A program made the position numbers and the translations under genes. This document shows, one piece after another, positions 54,452-63,643 of a stretch of DNA of 64,000 nt. The stretch is from Stanieria cyanosphaera PCC 7437. Lineage in GTDB: Bacteria > Cyanobacteriota > Cyanobacteriia > Cyanobacteriales > Xenococcaceae. The DNA is taken from the NCBI RefSeq assembly GCF_000317575.1, contig NC_019748.1, positions 1,194,001 to 1,258,000 on the forward strand. The letters are read 5' to 3'. The notes under the pieces are model-generated. The model had not been told where the DNA came from and ran no database searches. It worked only from the letters and a program-made list of their open reading frames with translations. The first letter of the stretch is position 1. Each line of letters starts with the position of its first letter.

Positions 54452-55300
54452 GTGAGTAGCCTATTTATTCGTCTAGGTATTGGTTTATTATTTTCAATTT
54501 TTGCGTTATTTAATTATTTTGTTAATGTAACAGAAAATCCTATTACAGGCGAAAAACAGAGACTTCAACTTTCTCCTCGTCAAGAAGTAATAATCGGATT
54601 ACAATCTCGTCAGGAAATGGCTGCTAAACACAATGGTTTGTATCCCGATCAAACTTTACAAGCATATGTAGATCAAGTAGGCGATCGCATAGTTCAACAA
54701 TCTTCAGTCAATCAATCTTCCTATCCTTTTGAATTTCATTTATTACGAGATACTCAAACAATTAACGCTTTTGCTTTACCTGGAGGACAAGTATTTATTA
54801 CGGCTGCTTTGTTGGGGAGGTTAAATTCAGAAGCACAGTTAGCAGGAGTATTAGGACACGAAATTGCTCATGTAGTAGCTAGACACGGGGCAGAACATCT
54901 TGCTAAACAACAATTAGGCGCTGCTTTAGTAAATGCCGTTGGTATTGCTGCTAGTGATACCCCTGAAAGTGCTAGACAAGCTGCGATTTTGGCTCAAGCT
55001 GTCAATCAAATGGTTAATTTAAAATATGGACGAGAAGATGAGTTGGAAAGCGATCGCTTGGGTTTTCGTTTTATGACAGAAGCAGGTTATAACCCTCAAG
55101 GAATTGTAGAATTAATGCAAATTCTTGCCTCTTCTAGAAACGGACAACAACCAGCAGAATTTTTTAGTACTCATCCCAATCCAGGTAATAGAACAGAACG
55201 ACTTGGAGCAATCATTCAAGAAAATTTTCCCAATGGTATTCCTGCCGAATTAGAAGAAGGTCAACAAAAATTTGCTCAAATTGTTGGTTCTCGGCTTTGA
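54452..55300 (+). CDS. M48-family metalloprotease
   Basis: This 282-residue zinc protease has an N-terminal hydrophobic helix (about residues 5-23). It has the zinc motif HEIAHVVARHG and the third ligand in EDELESDRLGFRFM, and it ends with STHPNPGNRTERL. This is the BepA/LoiP-like periplasmic branch of M48, which helps quality control of outer membrane proteins. The start is GTG at 54452. A heptamer array begins right after its stop codon. Confidence 0.9.
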   Translation: MSSLFIRLGIGLLFSIFALFNYFVNVTENPITGEKQRLQLSPRQEVIIGLQSRQEMAAKHNGLYPDQTLQAYVDQVGDRIVQQSSVNQSSYPFEFHLLRDTQTINAFALPGGQVFITAALLGRLNSEAQLAGVLGHEIAHVVARHGAEHLAKQQLGAALVNAVGIAASDTPESARQAAILAQAVNQMVNLKYGREDELESDRLGFRFMTEAGYNPQGIVELMQILASSRNGQQPAEFFSTHPNPGNRTERLGAIIQENFPNGIPAELEEGQQKFAQIVGSRL

Positions 55301-55398
55301 CAGTGACCAGTTACCAGTTACCAGTGACCAGTTACCAGTTACCAGTGACCAGTTACCAGTTACCAGTTATTAGTTACCAGTTATTAGTTACCAGTTAC
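55301..55398 (+). repeat. Tandem heptamer array (14 units)
   Basis: Fourteen consecutive 7-bp units of (C/T)AGT(T/G)A(C/T), starting on the base after the M48 stop codon. The first nine units form a 21-bp higher-order repeat (CAGTGAC CAGTTAC CAGTTAC) three times. The same heptamer occurs in the PKS gene at 51684. The rest of the gap to 55530 is AT-rich. Confidence 0.95.
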
Positions 55399-55530
55399 CA
55401 CATTATAAAATAATAAACATTCTTAAAATATAAAAGAAGCAGTAAAAATAAAAATAATTTAATAATATTTTCATGTTTTTGTGGTTACTTTTTTATCAGT
55501 TAATTTTTTGAAAAATAAAGGTAAATAAAT

Positions 55531-56070
55531 ATGGATATTACTTTAATTTATTGGCTTGTACTTGGTTTGATGATCTTAGGGGTAATCGGTGCAATTATTC
55601 CTGGTCTTCCTGGTAGTAGTCTAATTTTAATTGGTATTTTAATTTGGAGCGTAGCAACAGGATTTACTGGGATTGGATTGCCTCTGATTTTAATATTTAT
55701 TGTCTTAATTCTTAGTGCAGGAATTGAATATTTAGCTCTTTATTTAGGGGCTAAACAAGTTGGTGCTAGTAAATGGGGTCAATATGGCGCGATCGCAGGA
55801 ATGGCATTGGGTTTTTTAGGTTTGCTACCCGCTTTACCTTTTGGAGGCCCTTTAATTGGACTTCTGTTTGGCGCAATTTTGGGAGCGTTTATTGGTGAAT
55901 TTCTTTATCGAAAAGATTTAGAATCTCAGGAAAGATTTCAACAAGCTTTTAAGGTAAGTTTAGGTATTGTAATCGGCTCGATTATTGGTAACGTAATTGA
56001 AGCTTTGTTAGCTGCTTTGGCAGTAATTATTTTTGTAATTAGTACCTGGCCTCCTGTAGGATTTAATTAA
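55531..56070 (+). CDS. DUF456 membrane protein
   Basis: The 179-residue protein has about five glycine-rich helices, including the family start GVIGAIIPGLPGSSLILIG, KWGQYGAIAGMALGFLGLLP and GLLFGAILGAFIGEFLY. DUF456 proteins have glycine-zipper helices and no known function. It is monocistronic, downstream of the heptamer array. Confidence 0.88.
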   Translation: MDITLIYWLVLGLMILGVIGAIIPGLPGSSLILIGILIWSVATGFTGIGLPLILIFIVLILSAGIEYLALYLGAKQVGASKWGQYGAIAGMALGFLGLLPALPFGGPLIGLLFGAILGAFIGEFLYRKDLESQERFQQAFKVSLGIVIGSIIGNVIEALLAALAVIIFVISTWPPVGFN

Positions 56071-56205
56071 TCAGTTACTAATTACTAAATTATGAGGGAT
56101 GAATAATCAACCTCACCGAAGGTGCGCGTAGCGACCAACTATTAACCATTAGGAAAAACCAGGGAAACGAAATGTATCTTATTAAGAGGAATACATCTTA
56201 TTCAA

Positions 56206-56394
56206 ATGAATATATCTTTTAATAATTATTATTTGTTAGTTATTGATTTATTAATATTTTTGTTATCTCCTATTGTTTTTGTGATTAATATAATTATCTG
56301 GAAAGAGCGTTCTAATTCCTTGAAAATTAAAGTTGCTTATCTTTATTTAGGATTGTGGCTTACTTCATTTATTAGCTATTTAATAATGTCATAA
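56206..56394 (+). CDS. Small two-helix membrane protein
   Basis: The 62-residue protein has two hydrophobic helices (about residues 9-32 and 43-61) joined by the charged turn WKERSNSLKIK. No family is recognised. Its position 32 bp before the transaldolase-like gene in the same direction and its membrane pattern favour a real gene over chance. Confidence 0.5.
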   Translation: MNISFNNYYLLVIDLLIFLLSPIVFVINIIIWKERSNSLKIKVAYLYLGLWLTSFISYLIMS

Positions 56395-56426
56395 TTAAAC
56401 TTGATTTCAATCCAATAATTACAAAA

Positions 56427-57059
56427 ATGATTTATTTAGATTCAGCTATCATTGAAGAAGCAAAAATAGCAGTAAAAATGGGATGGATTAAAGGCATTAC
56501 CACCAATCCAACTTTACTAGCAAAAAGTGATTTATCACCAAGCGAAACTTTAACCAAACTGACAAAAATTAGTCCTGGAGAATTATATTATCAACTTTGT
56601 ACTACTGATTTTGATAGTATGGTAGCCGAAGGCAGAAAAGCACGGGAAATAATTGGTAAAAAAACTGTTTTAAAAATTCCTGCGACCGAATTAGGATTTC
56701 AAGTAACTGCTTATTTATCAAAAGAAATTAATTGTTCTGTCACAGCAATTTATAGTCCAGCACAAGCAGCAGTAGCAGCAGCAGCAGGAGCAAAATATGC
56801 GATCGCTTATGTTAACCGTGCTACTCGACTCCTAGGAGATGGTTTGGTTTTAGTTCGAGACATGGCAGCTATCTTGGCAGGTAGCAACACAGAAATTTTG
56901 GCTGCTAGTCTTAAATCTCCCGAAGAAGCAGCAGCAACACTACAAGCAGGTGCGCATCATTTAACTATTCCTCTAACAACTCTTCAAGCTATGACGACTC
57001 ACGAGTTATCTAATCAAACAGTGGCAGAATTTAATCAAAATGGTCAAGGAATTTTTTAA
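56427..57059 (+). CDS. Transaldolase-like / fructose-6-phosphate aldolase family protein
   Basis: This 210-residue short transaldolase (TalC/FSA type) has WIKGITTNPTLLAKS at the start, the Schiff-base Lys83 in VLKIPAT and a phosphate-binding C-terminal part. It could cleave or form fructose 6-phosphate or swap dihydroxyacetone units; the true substrate of this group in cyanobacteria is not settled. Length is normal for the short subfamily and shorter than the ~330-residue TalB type. Confidence 0.9.
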   Translation: MIYLDSAIIEEAKIAVKMGWIKGITTNPTLLAKSDLSPSETLTKLTKISPGELYYQLCTTDFDSMVAEGRKAREIIGKKTVLKIPATELGFQVTAYLSKEINCSVTAIYSPAQAAVAAAAGAKYAIAYVNRATRLLGDGLVLVRDMAAILAGSNTEILAASLKSPEEAAATLQAGAHHLTIPLTTLQAMTTHELSNQTVAEFNQNGQGIF

Positions 57060-57133
57060 AGGCTATAAAGTACAGTTAATACTTTGATTTTTACTTGTAA
57101 TTGTTAATGGTTGATTATTAATTCCTCATAATT

Positions 57134-57161
57134 TAGTAATTAGTAATTAGTAATTAGTAAC
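57134..57161 (+). repeat. Short tandem heptamer TAGTAA(T/C), four units
   Basis: Four consecutive units of a second 7-bp family, followed by TGATATTGGTAACTG, which recalls the first heptamer family. It lies in the 130-bp gap before the next gene. Confidence 0.85.
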
Positions 57162-57189
57162 TGATATTGGTAACTGAATTCAAATTTTC

Positions 57190-57798
57190 ATGAACAAACT
57201 GAAGTCCTATTACAACAGTGAAGGTAAAACTTATTTAGTAGAGGTGAAACTGAGTAGTATTAGCCAACTATTCAATTCTTTTGATCCTTCTCCTTTTATT
57301 GAAAAAGATTTGGATGATGAGGTTGAAAATTATATTGTTCAGTCGGTAAGAGAATTTTCAATCAATACACCACTCAAATTAATTTTTTACCTCCCACCAG
57401 AAAAGCAAGACGAAGCCAAACAAATTTTACCTGAAGCTATTCATCATTACTTTGATTACAGAAAACAAAATTCTGAAAAAGAATTACGAACAATTCTACG
57501 CCAAGGTCGTACTTCTTTAATAATTGGACTGGTATTTTTGTTTACTTGTATTAGTACTACAGAATTTACAAATTGGCTAGCAAGTGGCCCTCTCACTCAT
57601 ATTTTTCAAGAAGGATTAGTAATTATTGGTTGGGTAGCTATGTGGCGACCGATAGAAATTTTTCTTTACGATTGGTGGTCGATTAAAAATAATCAAAAAT
57701 TGTATGACAAACTTAGTCAAATAACGATAGAAATTAAACAAAATAAAGAAGAAAAAGTTAGTATTAAATCTCAATCAAAAGAAATTTTGCCTTTATAG
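57190..57798 (+). CDS. Conserved membrane protein of unknown function
   Basis: This 202-residue protein has a soluble N-terminal half (about 1-105) with LIFYLPPEKQDEAKQILPEAIHHYFDYR. Two membrane helices (about 112-130 and 137-152) come next, then WRPIEIFLYDWWSIKNNQKLYDKL and a Lys-rich tail. The WRPIEIFLYDWW motif near the membrane is distinctive and I believe conserved in bacteria, but no function is known to me. Confidence 0.7.
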   Translation: MNKLKSYYNSEGKTYLVEVKLSSISQLFNSFDPSPFIEKDLDDEVENYIVQSVREFSINTPLKLIFYLPPEKQDEAKQILPEAIHHYFDYRKQNSEKELRTILRQGRTSLIIGLVFLFTCISTTEFTNWLASGPLTHIFQEGLVIIGWVAMWRPIEIFLYDWWSIKNNQKLYDKLSQITIEIKQNKEEKVSIKSQSKEILPL

Positions 57799-57817
57799 TA
57801 TTTAAAAAAAATATGAA

Positions 57818-57837
57818 GGACAATTAAGCAATTGTCC
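57818..57837. terminator. Bidirectional terminator between convergent genes
   Basis: GGACAATT and AATTGTCC form a perfect 8-bp stem around AAGC. On the minus strand it is followed by a run of eight T residues after a short gap, so it best serves the minus-strand gene at 57861. Confidence 0.75.
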
Positions 57838-57860
57838 CTCGGTGTTTATTGATTTGTTAA

Positions 57861-58211
57861 CTAATCTTTTAAAGCATCAGGAGCAGTTCTTTCAGCAGTG
57901 TCTGGATACAATTGACCGAATTCTTTTACAGCTTGTGCTGACTCTTTACCAATTTCTGCAAGCCTTTCGCCTGGGTTGTTTTCAGTTTCGCGAGCTTTTT
58001 GATACCATTCTCTTGTGGTAGTAGGTCTTTCAGAATTAGATTCAAATACTTTGTCACTAATATTATTTAAAGCTTGATTGTTGCTTGCACTATTAAAACC
58101 GCTTGTTAGCAAGATTAATCCCACAAATACAGTAGCAAGAAAACTTTTTACTTGAACTAATTTTAAAAGGGAACTGACGCGAGCGATCGCTTTAGAAATC
58201 AAATGAATCAT
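57861..58211 (-). CDS. Exported small helical protein
   Basis: The 116-residue protein has a hydrophobic signal or anchor at about residues 22-40 (SFLATVFVGLILLTSGF). The mature polar part contains REWYQKARETENNPGERLAEIGKESAQAVKEF. The amphipathic helix pattern resembles stress-type or lipid-binding helices. I do not recognise a named function. It ends at a clear bidirectional terminator. Confidence 0.65.
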   Translation of the reverse strand: MIHLISKAIARVSSLLKLVQVKSFLATVFVGLILLTSGFNSASNNQALNNISDKVFESNSERPTTTREWYQKARETENNPGERLAEIGKESAQAVKEFGQLYPDTAERTAPDALKD

Positions 58212-58294
58212 GATGAGCCTCTATAAGTCCATTTTCAATAATTTTTTGAGTTTCGGAGTTTCATTAACTAGTCATGAAGACAGATTAGAAACAA

Positions 58295-58331
58295 AATCGG
58301 CTCAAAATCTTAGATTGATTCTCAGCCGATT
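58295..58331 (-). terminator. Hairpin after the PEP-synthase-like gene
   Basis: AATCGGCT at 58295-58302 pairs with AGCCGATT at 58324-58331. On the minus strand it is followed by TTGTTTCT. It lies about 95 bp after the stop of the ppsA-like gene. Confidence 0.55.
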
Positions 58332-58424
58332 GGCTTTTCCGAACATAGATTCAAAGTAGCTATAATCAGAAACTAATCCCTCTAACAAAAGTTATAAGGT
58401 TGTTCTCTGTCAAAAGTCTTATTG

Positions 58425-60761
58425 TCAATGTTTAATAGTCGTTTGATTACCAGGGAAACGGTTGACATTTACATTCCCTAAAGATTGACGAGCTACTTCT
58501 AAACATAAACGATGTTCAGCACGAGCGATCGCTTTGTAAGTAGGAATTACAGCTTCTGGTTCGACAGAAATGGTCGTAATACCCCATCGAACTAACTGGT
58601 CAATTAGTTGAGGATATTGTACAGGAGCTTGACCGCAAATTGAGCAAGGAATACCAGCTTGTTGAGCAGCTTTAATAATTTGTGCGATCGCTTTTAACAC
58701 GGCAGGATGATTGGCAGTTAATCCACTAGCAGCAAAGTCTGCTTGTTCTCGATCTATTCCTAACAGTAGTTGAGTTAGATCATTTGTACCAATAGCTATT
58801 CCTTGGATTCCTGCCTGTACGTATTCTTCAATTAAAAACATCACCGAGGGGATTTCTGCCATCATCCACAGTTGAAAATTCGGTTGTCTAGTTAAACCAA
58901 CTTCATCGATCAAACGACGGCAATAAGTAACTTCGGCAATACTACGCACAAAAGGCAAAATCAGATGGCAGTTAGTATAACCTTCTGAATACAACTGTGC
59001 CAAAGCAGATAACTCTAATTTAAATAAGCTCGAATCAGAGAGGTAATTGTACGTACCTCTTTTACCCACAATCGGATTAATTTCAGTTTTTTTTGCCCCA
59101 AAACAATAATCCAAAGAACGATAAAATATAGGTCTAGGAGTAAAACTTGTCACAAACTGACTCAAACGATTGATAATCTCTCCCAATAAATTTGAAGAAG
59201 AGACTTGAGCTAAAAAATTATTAGAGCTAATCAGATCTGCTAGCATCAACTCAGCACGAATCAAACCAACTCCATCAATTGGTAAATAAGCAGCACTATC
59301 AACCAGATTAGTTTGACTCAAATTAACCATCAGTTGAGTAGCAATCGGATAAGGATTCATTAAAGAGCGATCGCTTTGTAACCATCCTAAAGAATCCACT
59401 CTAGTCCTCGCTTCTTCTTCCTTTTGCTCCCAACTACTCATTATTTTTTCCTCTGGTGATAATCGATAAATCTTGCCAGTATTACCGTTGAGTAAGATTT
59501 TGTCTCCTGTTTGCAGCAGTTGTGTAGCGTTATTAACTCCCACAATGGCAGGAATACCTAATTCCCTGGCTAAGATTGCTCCATGACTGGTAATACCACC
59601 TTGTTCGGTAATAATTCCACCAATGTGTTGTAGTAGAGAAATTTGATGAGGAGCAAGCTGTTTTAAAACAACAATACTACCTGGTTTGATTTGCTCAGAA
59701 GAAAGCATAGAATCAAGATTAACCTCAACAGTTGCTTTAACTATTCCTGAAGCAGCAGCTATTCCAGTTAGTAAAGGTTGATCGGTACTTTGCCAAGAGG
59801 CAGTGGAAAAATAATTTAACTGAGTAAAATAAAATTTATCAATACTATTTTGGGGTAAAGTCCATTCTAAATAATTAATATGCCTTCTTTTTTGAGCTAA
59901 ATCTTCAATTGATTGAATTAAACGAGTTAAGGTATTATCATCTACTGCAAATTGTTCTTGTTCTGCTTCAGTTGTTAGCTCTACTTCTAAACAATTGTCT
60001 TCTTCTGCTTGGCTGATATTTTGAAGACGATAAGCTAAAGTTTTAATCCCCAACTGACGATTAATAATATTTAAAGTTTTGCGGTCTATTTCATAAAAAT
60101 CTGGTTGTATTTCTCCTCTGAGAAGACTATGCCCTAAACCCAAAGTAGCCGAAATAAAGAGACGATCTGACTTTAATTCGACAATACCAGAAGCCTTGGC
60201 ATTATATAAAGGTTGAACTAAAACAGCTAAATTAAGTTTTTCTAAATCAATTCCCAATTTTTGCCAATAGAATAAACTTTTTGCCCCAAATAAATCTGCC
60301 CAAACTTTTTTGATCGTCTTAGTTAAAGTGTTTGGTTGACAACGACAACTATGCGATCGCCATAAACCTGTAGTCATTCGTTGGTAATGGTGAGAAACCA
60401 CTAAAGAAGGGCGAACAATCAAAGTTTGAGCATTTAATTGCGTTGCTGCTGCAAAAATTTCTGCTTGCCATTGCTCAGGAAAAGGAGTTTCCAGAATAAT
60501 TTGACGACTTTTTTGCGCAACTGACTGAAGTACCAAATAATTATCTACATTGAGATGTAAAGAAGAATTAGGTAAATTAGCAATTAACGATTGAGCATCA
60601 TTAAAATTTTCCAGAAACTCTTTTAATATTGGCGTACCAATCACATAACCAGGCAAAATCGGATAGCCATGCTGTAAAAGCTGACTCAAAATAAATACTT
60701 TTTCTCCAACGAAAGATTGCTCAGATGGACTGATTTGTGAGAGCCAATAAAGATGTTTCAC
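58425..60761 (-). CDS. PEP synthase/PPDK-like protein with degenerate ATP-binding part
   Basis: This 778-residue protein has the PEP synthase order. The N-terminal domain (FVGEKVFILSQLLQHGYPILPGYV) comes first, then the swivelling phosphohistidine domain with GGITSHGAILARELGIPA (His393), then the PEP/pyruvate barrel with NPIVGKRG, GIAIGTNDLTQLLLGIDRE and Cys709 in SICGQAP. The usual VRSSAxxED stretch of the ATP-grasp part reads VRPSLVVSHHY, so ATP binding may be altered. PEP synthase makes PEP from pyruvate and ATP. The gene lies 4 bp after parA and is surely co-transcribed with it. Confidence 0.82.
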   Translation of the reverse strand: MKHLYWLSQISPSEQSFVGEKVFILSQLLQHGYPILPGYVIGTPILKEFLENFNDAQSLIANLPNSSLHLNVDNYLVLQSVAQKSRQIILETPFPEQWQAEIFAAATQLNAQTLIVRPSLVVSHHYQRMTTGLWRSHSCRCQPNTLTKTIKKVWADLFGAKSLFYWQKLGIDLEKLNLAVLVQPLYNAKASGIVELKSDRLFISATLGLGHSLLRGEIQPDFYEIDRKTLNIINRQLGIKTLAYRLQNISQAEEDNCLEVELTTEAEQEQFAVDDNTLTRLIQSIEDLAQKRRHINYLEWTLPQNSIDKFYFTQLNYFSTASWQSTDQPLLTGIAAASGIVKATVEVNLDSMLSSEQIKPGSIVVLKQLAPHQISLLQHIGGIITEQGGITSHGAILARELGIPAIVGVNNATQLLQTGDKILLNGNTGKIYRLSPEEKIMSSWEQKEEEARTRVDSLGWLQSDRSLMNPYPIATQLMVNLSQTNLVDSAAYLPIDGVGLIRAELMLADLISSNNFLAQVSSSNLLGEIINRLSQFVTSFTPRPIFYRSLDYCFGAKKTEINPIVGKRGTYNYLSDSSLFKLELSALAQLYSEGYTNCHLILPFVRSIAEVTYCRRLIDEVGLTRQPNFQLWMMAEIPSVMFLIEEYVQAGIQGIAIGTNDLTQLLLGIDREQADFAASGLTANHPAVLKAIAQIIKAAQQAGIPCSICGQAPVQYPQLIDQLVRWGITTISVEPEAVIPTYKAIARAEHRLCLEVARQSLGNVNVNRFPGNQTTIKH

Positions 60762-60765
60762 TACT

Positions 60766-61680
60766 TTAATGTACAGCCATTAATTCTGTGTTACCAACCT
60801 TAACTTTTTCGATCAATTCTTCGGTTAATTTGACAAAAGCTTTAGAACCAACAGAATTCGGCATAGCTATTACTGCGGGAGTAAATAAATCTACAGCTTT
60901 AGCAACATTAACATCCATAGGAATAGAGTTAGTAAATAATTGAGAAGGGTAATAATCGTCTCTAACTCTTTTCATTACTTGTTTGTAATATCTGCCCATT
61001 AATCCTCCTGCCGAGAGAACAAAAACAATCCCTAGCAAATTGATATTTAGTGGTTCGATATTTTGATGACTTTCTTTGAGTTTCGCAATTCTTCTTTCTA
61101 ATAGTTGAATACCTACTAAAGAAAGCGGTTCAGGACGAGCAGGCAGTAAGTAATAATTACTAGCAGCAATACCACTGCGAGTTAGCAAATTATACCCAGG
61201 AGCGCAGTCCATAATAATGAAATCGTAATCATCAATCACTTGATCGACGATTTGTTTAATTAAAATTCTTTCAAAATTATCCCATATTTTTTCAAACTCT
61301 TGTTCATCCTCTTCTAAAGCTTTTTTATGTAACATTTCCGAAACTAGATATTCATCGTAAAGCTCAATATCTCCTGGTAATAATTCCAAACCTTCAATGT
61401 TACAAATATTGGCATAAATAAGGTCTTGAATTTCAAGTTTACTCCAAGGATTAGGACTAATTACCTGATCGATTAGATAACTTAAAGTGCGTCTTTTTTT
61501 CCGCATTTTGGCAAAATCGTGGGGAGAAATTAAGCTTAAAGTTGCACTAATTTGCGAATCTAAATCTAAAACTAAAACTCGCTTGCCGTGATTTTTGGCT
61601 AAACAAGTAGCAAGATTTACAGTGAGAGTAGTTTTACCTACTCCGCCTTTCATATTTACTGTGCTAATCACAATTCCCAT
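60766..61680 (-). CDS. Orphan ParA-family ATPase
   Basis: This 304-residue P-loop ATPase has the deviant Walker A motif MKGGVGKTT (signature Lys11 and Lys16), VLVLDLDSQ and the Walker B IIMDCAPG. It lacks an N-terminal DNA-binding domain and has no parB or centromere-like repeats nearby. The group includes chromosome and plasmid ParA, MinD-like proteins and the carboxysome positioner McdA; the last is only a possibility here because the ccm genes are far away. It sits in an operon with the PEP-synthase-like gene. Confidence 0.85.
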   Translation of the reverse strand: MGIVISTVNMKGGVGKTTLTVNLATCLAKNHGKRVLVLDLDSQISATLSLISPHDFAKMRKKRRTLSYLIDQVISPNPWSKLEIQDLIYANICNIEGLELLPGDIELYDEYLVSEMLHKKALEEDEQEFEKIWDNFERILIKQIVDQVIDDYDFIIMDCAPGYNLLTRSGIAASNYYLLPARPEPLSLVGIQLLERRIAKLKESHQNIEPLNINLLGIVFVLSAGGLMGRYYKQVMKRVRDDYYPSQLFTNSIPMDVNVAKAVDLFTPAVIAMPNSVGSKAFVKLTEELIEKVKVGNTELMAVH

Positions 61681-61785
61681 TAGCTTATTTCCTCACAGTT
61701 CTAGTTACAGGTTAGTTTGCCAGAAGATTGACGGAATAAATCTTGATATTTCCTATATTTTGTTAATTGTTTTTTAAAACACTAT

Positions 61786-62698
61786 TTATTTAGTAATAGT
61801 TGCCAAAGCAACCCCCAGTAAAAGTACCAATCCTCCGACAATGACTAAATTAGGAGGTGTTTCAGCGAAAAGAAAATATCCTAACAAACTAGAGCCGATT
61901 GGTTCAAATAAAATACTTAAAGTGACAAAAGTTGGAGAAATCCATTTGATTGCCCAGTTAAAACTAGTATGACCAATTAATTGCGAAATAATCGCCATTA
62001 ATAACACATAAAAATAAACTTTACTCGGATAATCAAAATAATTGACTCCAAAGAGTAGAGGTAAAGGAAATAAAATTAAAGCTGCGGTGGAATAAGAGAC
62101 GGCAATGTAATTACTGATATTTAAGCCTTGTCTTTGTGCTTGCGAACCAAATAAAAAATATAAGCTAGTCATCCAAGCCCCGATTAAAGCTAAAATATCT
62201 CCCAAAATAGGATTGGTAAGCTGTTTTGATTCATAATCAGCTAAGGCAATAATTATTCCTCCTGTTAAGGCAATTAAGATACCGATAATACTGTATTTAT
62301 TCAGTTTTTCTTTTAACCAAACTCGCGATAAAATAGCTACCCAAATTGGATTAGTAGTTACTAAAGCGGTAGAAGCAGCGATTGAAGTAAAAGCTAAAGA
62401 AGTAATCCAAGTTGCAAAATGTAAAGCCAAACAAATTCCAGCAGCGAGAGGTTCGCTCATACTTCGCGATCGCAAAAATTAGAGCTTTAGTAGTAACTTG
62501 ATGTTTTTTAAAGTTTTGCCAAGCAGGAATTAAGATTACAGCAGAGATAATTAAACGAGATGCAGCAATAAAGAGACTAAAACCCACACTATTAGTTGCT
62601 GCTGCTGCCATTGCCAAGCGAATCAAAATTGCTGCGGTAGAAACTGCGACAACACCAATCGATAAAACAATTCCTACCTGCCAGGATTTAGGCTGCAT
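61786..62698 (-). pseudogene. EamA (DMT) family transporter, frameshifted
   Basis: Two overlapping frames make one ~300-residue, ten-helix EamA transporter. 62698 down to about 62470 encodes helices 1-2 (VGIVLSIGVVAVSTAAILIRLAMA...). From about 62463 a second frame continues EPLAAGICLALHFATWITSL through to the stop at 61786. The total is 913 bases, one more than a multiple of three. The break lies at GCGATCGCGAAG, a HIP1 octamer (near 62465). It may be a real mutation, a sequencing error or, less likely, recoding. The substrate of this drug/metabolite exporter is unknown. Confidence 0.85.
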
Positions 62699-62865
62699 TA
62701 GAAAATTAGATAAATTGAGATTTATAGAGAATTTTCTGAAAAATCTGTTAGTTCCAGCAAAATAACGGGAATTCTAAAATTATAATTCCTTTCTCCTCAC
62801 ACTCAACGAATACAGATATGTCTGAGATTTACTTTGCGAAGGCTGCTTTTCGCGAAATATAAGTA

Positions 62866-63643
62866 TTGTCGTCTAAGGATTTAGAAAAGTTAAAAGATAT
62901 TGTTATTCGTCTAAGTCAATCGGATTTTGCTCACACCAAAAAACTTCGAGGATATGATTCATTTGAGCGAACTAAATATAACCGCACGGATAAACTGCGT
63001 GTAATTTGGTATTTCTTTGCAGAAGATATCGTAATTATTCAAGTTGTACAACGGAGAGATGCTTATAAACAAAATTTAAAAAATCGTCGATGTAGTCATC
63101 TAATTCATTGGCAAAATATTGCCCAATTACCTGAAGAAAAATCTGTAGCAACACCAATTTATAAATGGAATAATGAAGGGCAAAGTAATTGGTTTAGATT
63201 TATTTACGGTGGTTATCGTTATTCTCCTCAATTAACAAGTCATCAAAGAGAAGTAATTGAAGATTTAATAGATTCAATTAATAAATATAACTATAATCTA
63301 AGCACAGAAGATATTAGAAATAAAAGTTTACTAATTCAAAGCGCACCTGGAAGGAGATTTGAATCAGCGTATTCAACCAGTAAATTTTGATTGGGGACAT
63401 TTAGAGCTAAAAAAAAGAACAAACTTACTTTACAATTATCGTAATTCAAAAAAAATCTTAGAATTTGCTGAACAATTTATAGAAAGAGCTAAAGAAATAA
63501 ATAAACAAGAGGGAAATTCATACGCTCAAATTCCATCCTGTGCTGATCCTGAATATGCTGTTGAAGGAGGAGAACAAATCAGGATAATAGAATATAAATT
63601 ACAAGAAGAAGCTCAACATTTTCTTAAGCAATTTAGAAAATAA
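62866..63643 (+). pseudogene. RelE-like/UvrD-type helicase gene with internal deletion
   Basis: From a TTG at 62866 the frame encodes a RelE-like N-terminal part (SKDLEKLKDIVIRLS, FAHTKKLRGYDSFERTKY, LRVIWYFFAEDIVIIQV). After it comes a helicase approach ending LLIQSAPG, where APGTGKT is expected. The Walker Lys is gone: at 63350 the sequence jumps, and in another frame GDLNQRIQPVNFDWG and LLYNYRNSKKILEF (helicase motifs III-IV) follow to a stop at 63643. So the DNA between motif I and motif III was lost and the frame shifted. The protein cannot work as a helicase. Confidence 0.8.

Noticed and set aside
55301-55398. A CRISPR array
   Set aside because: The units are contiguous 7-mers with no spacers, and no cas genes are present.
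60766-61680. Calling the ParA protein a carboxysome positioner McdA
   Set aside because: It has a canonical Walker motif, is not beside ccm genes, and has no McdB-like small protein next to it; the evidence is too thin.
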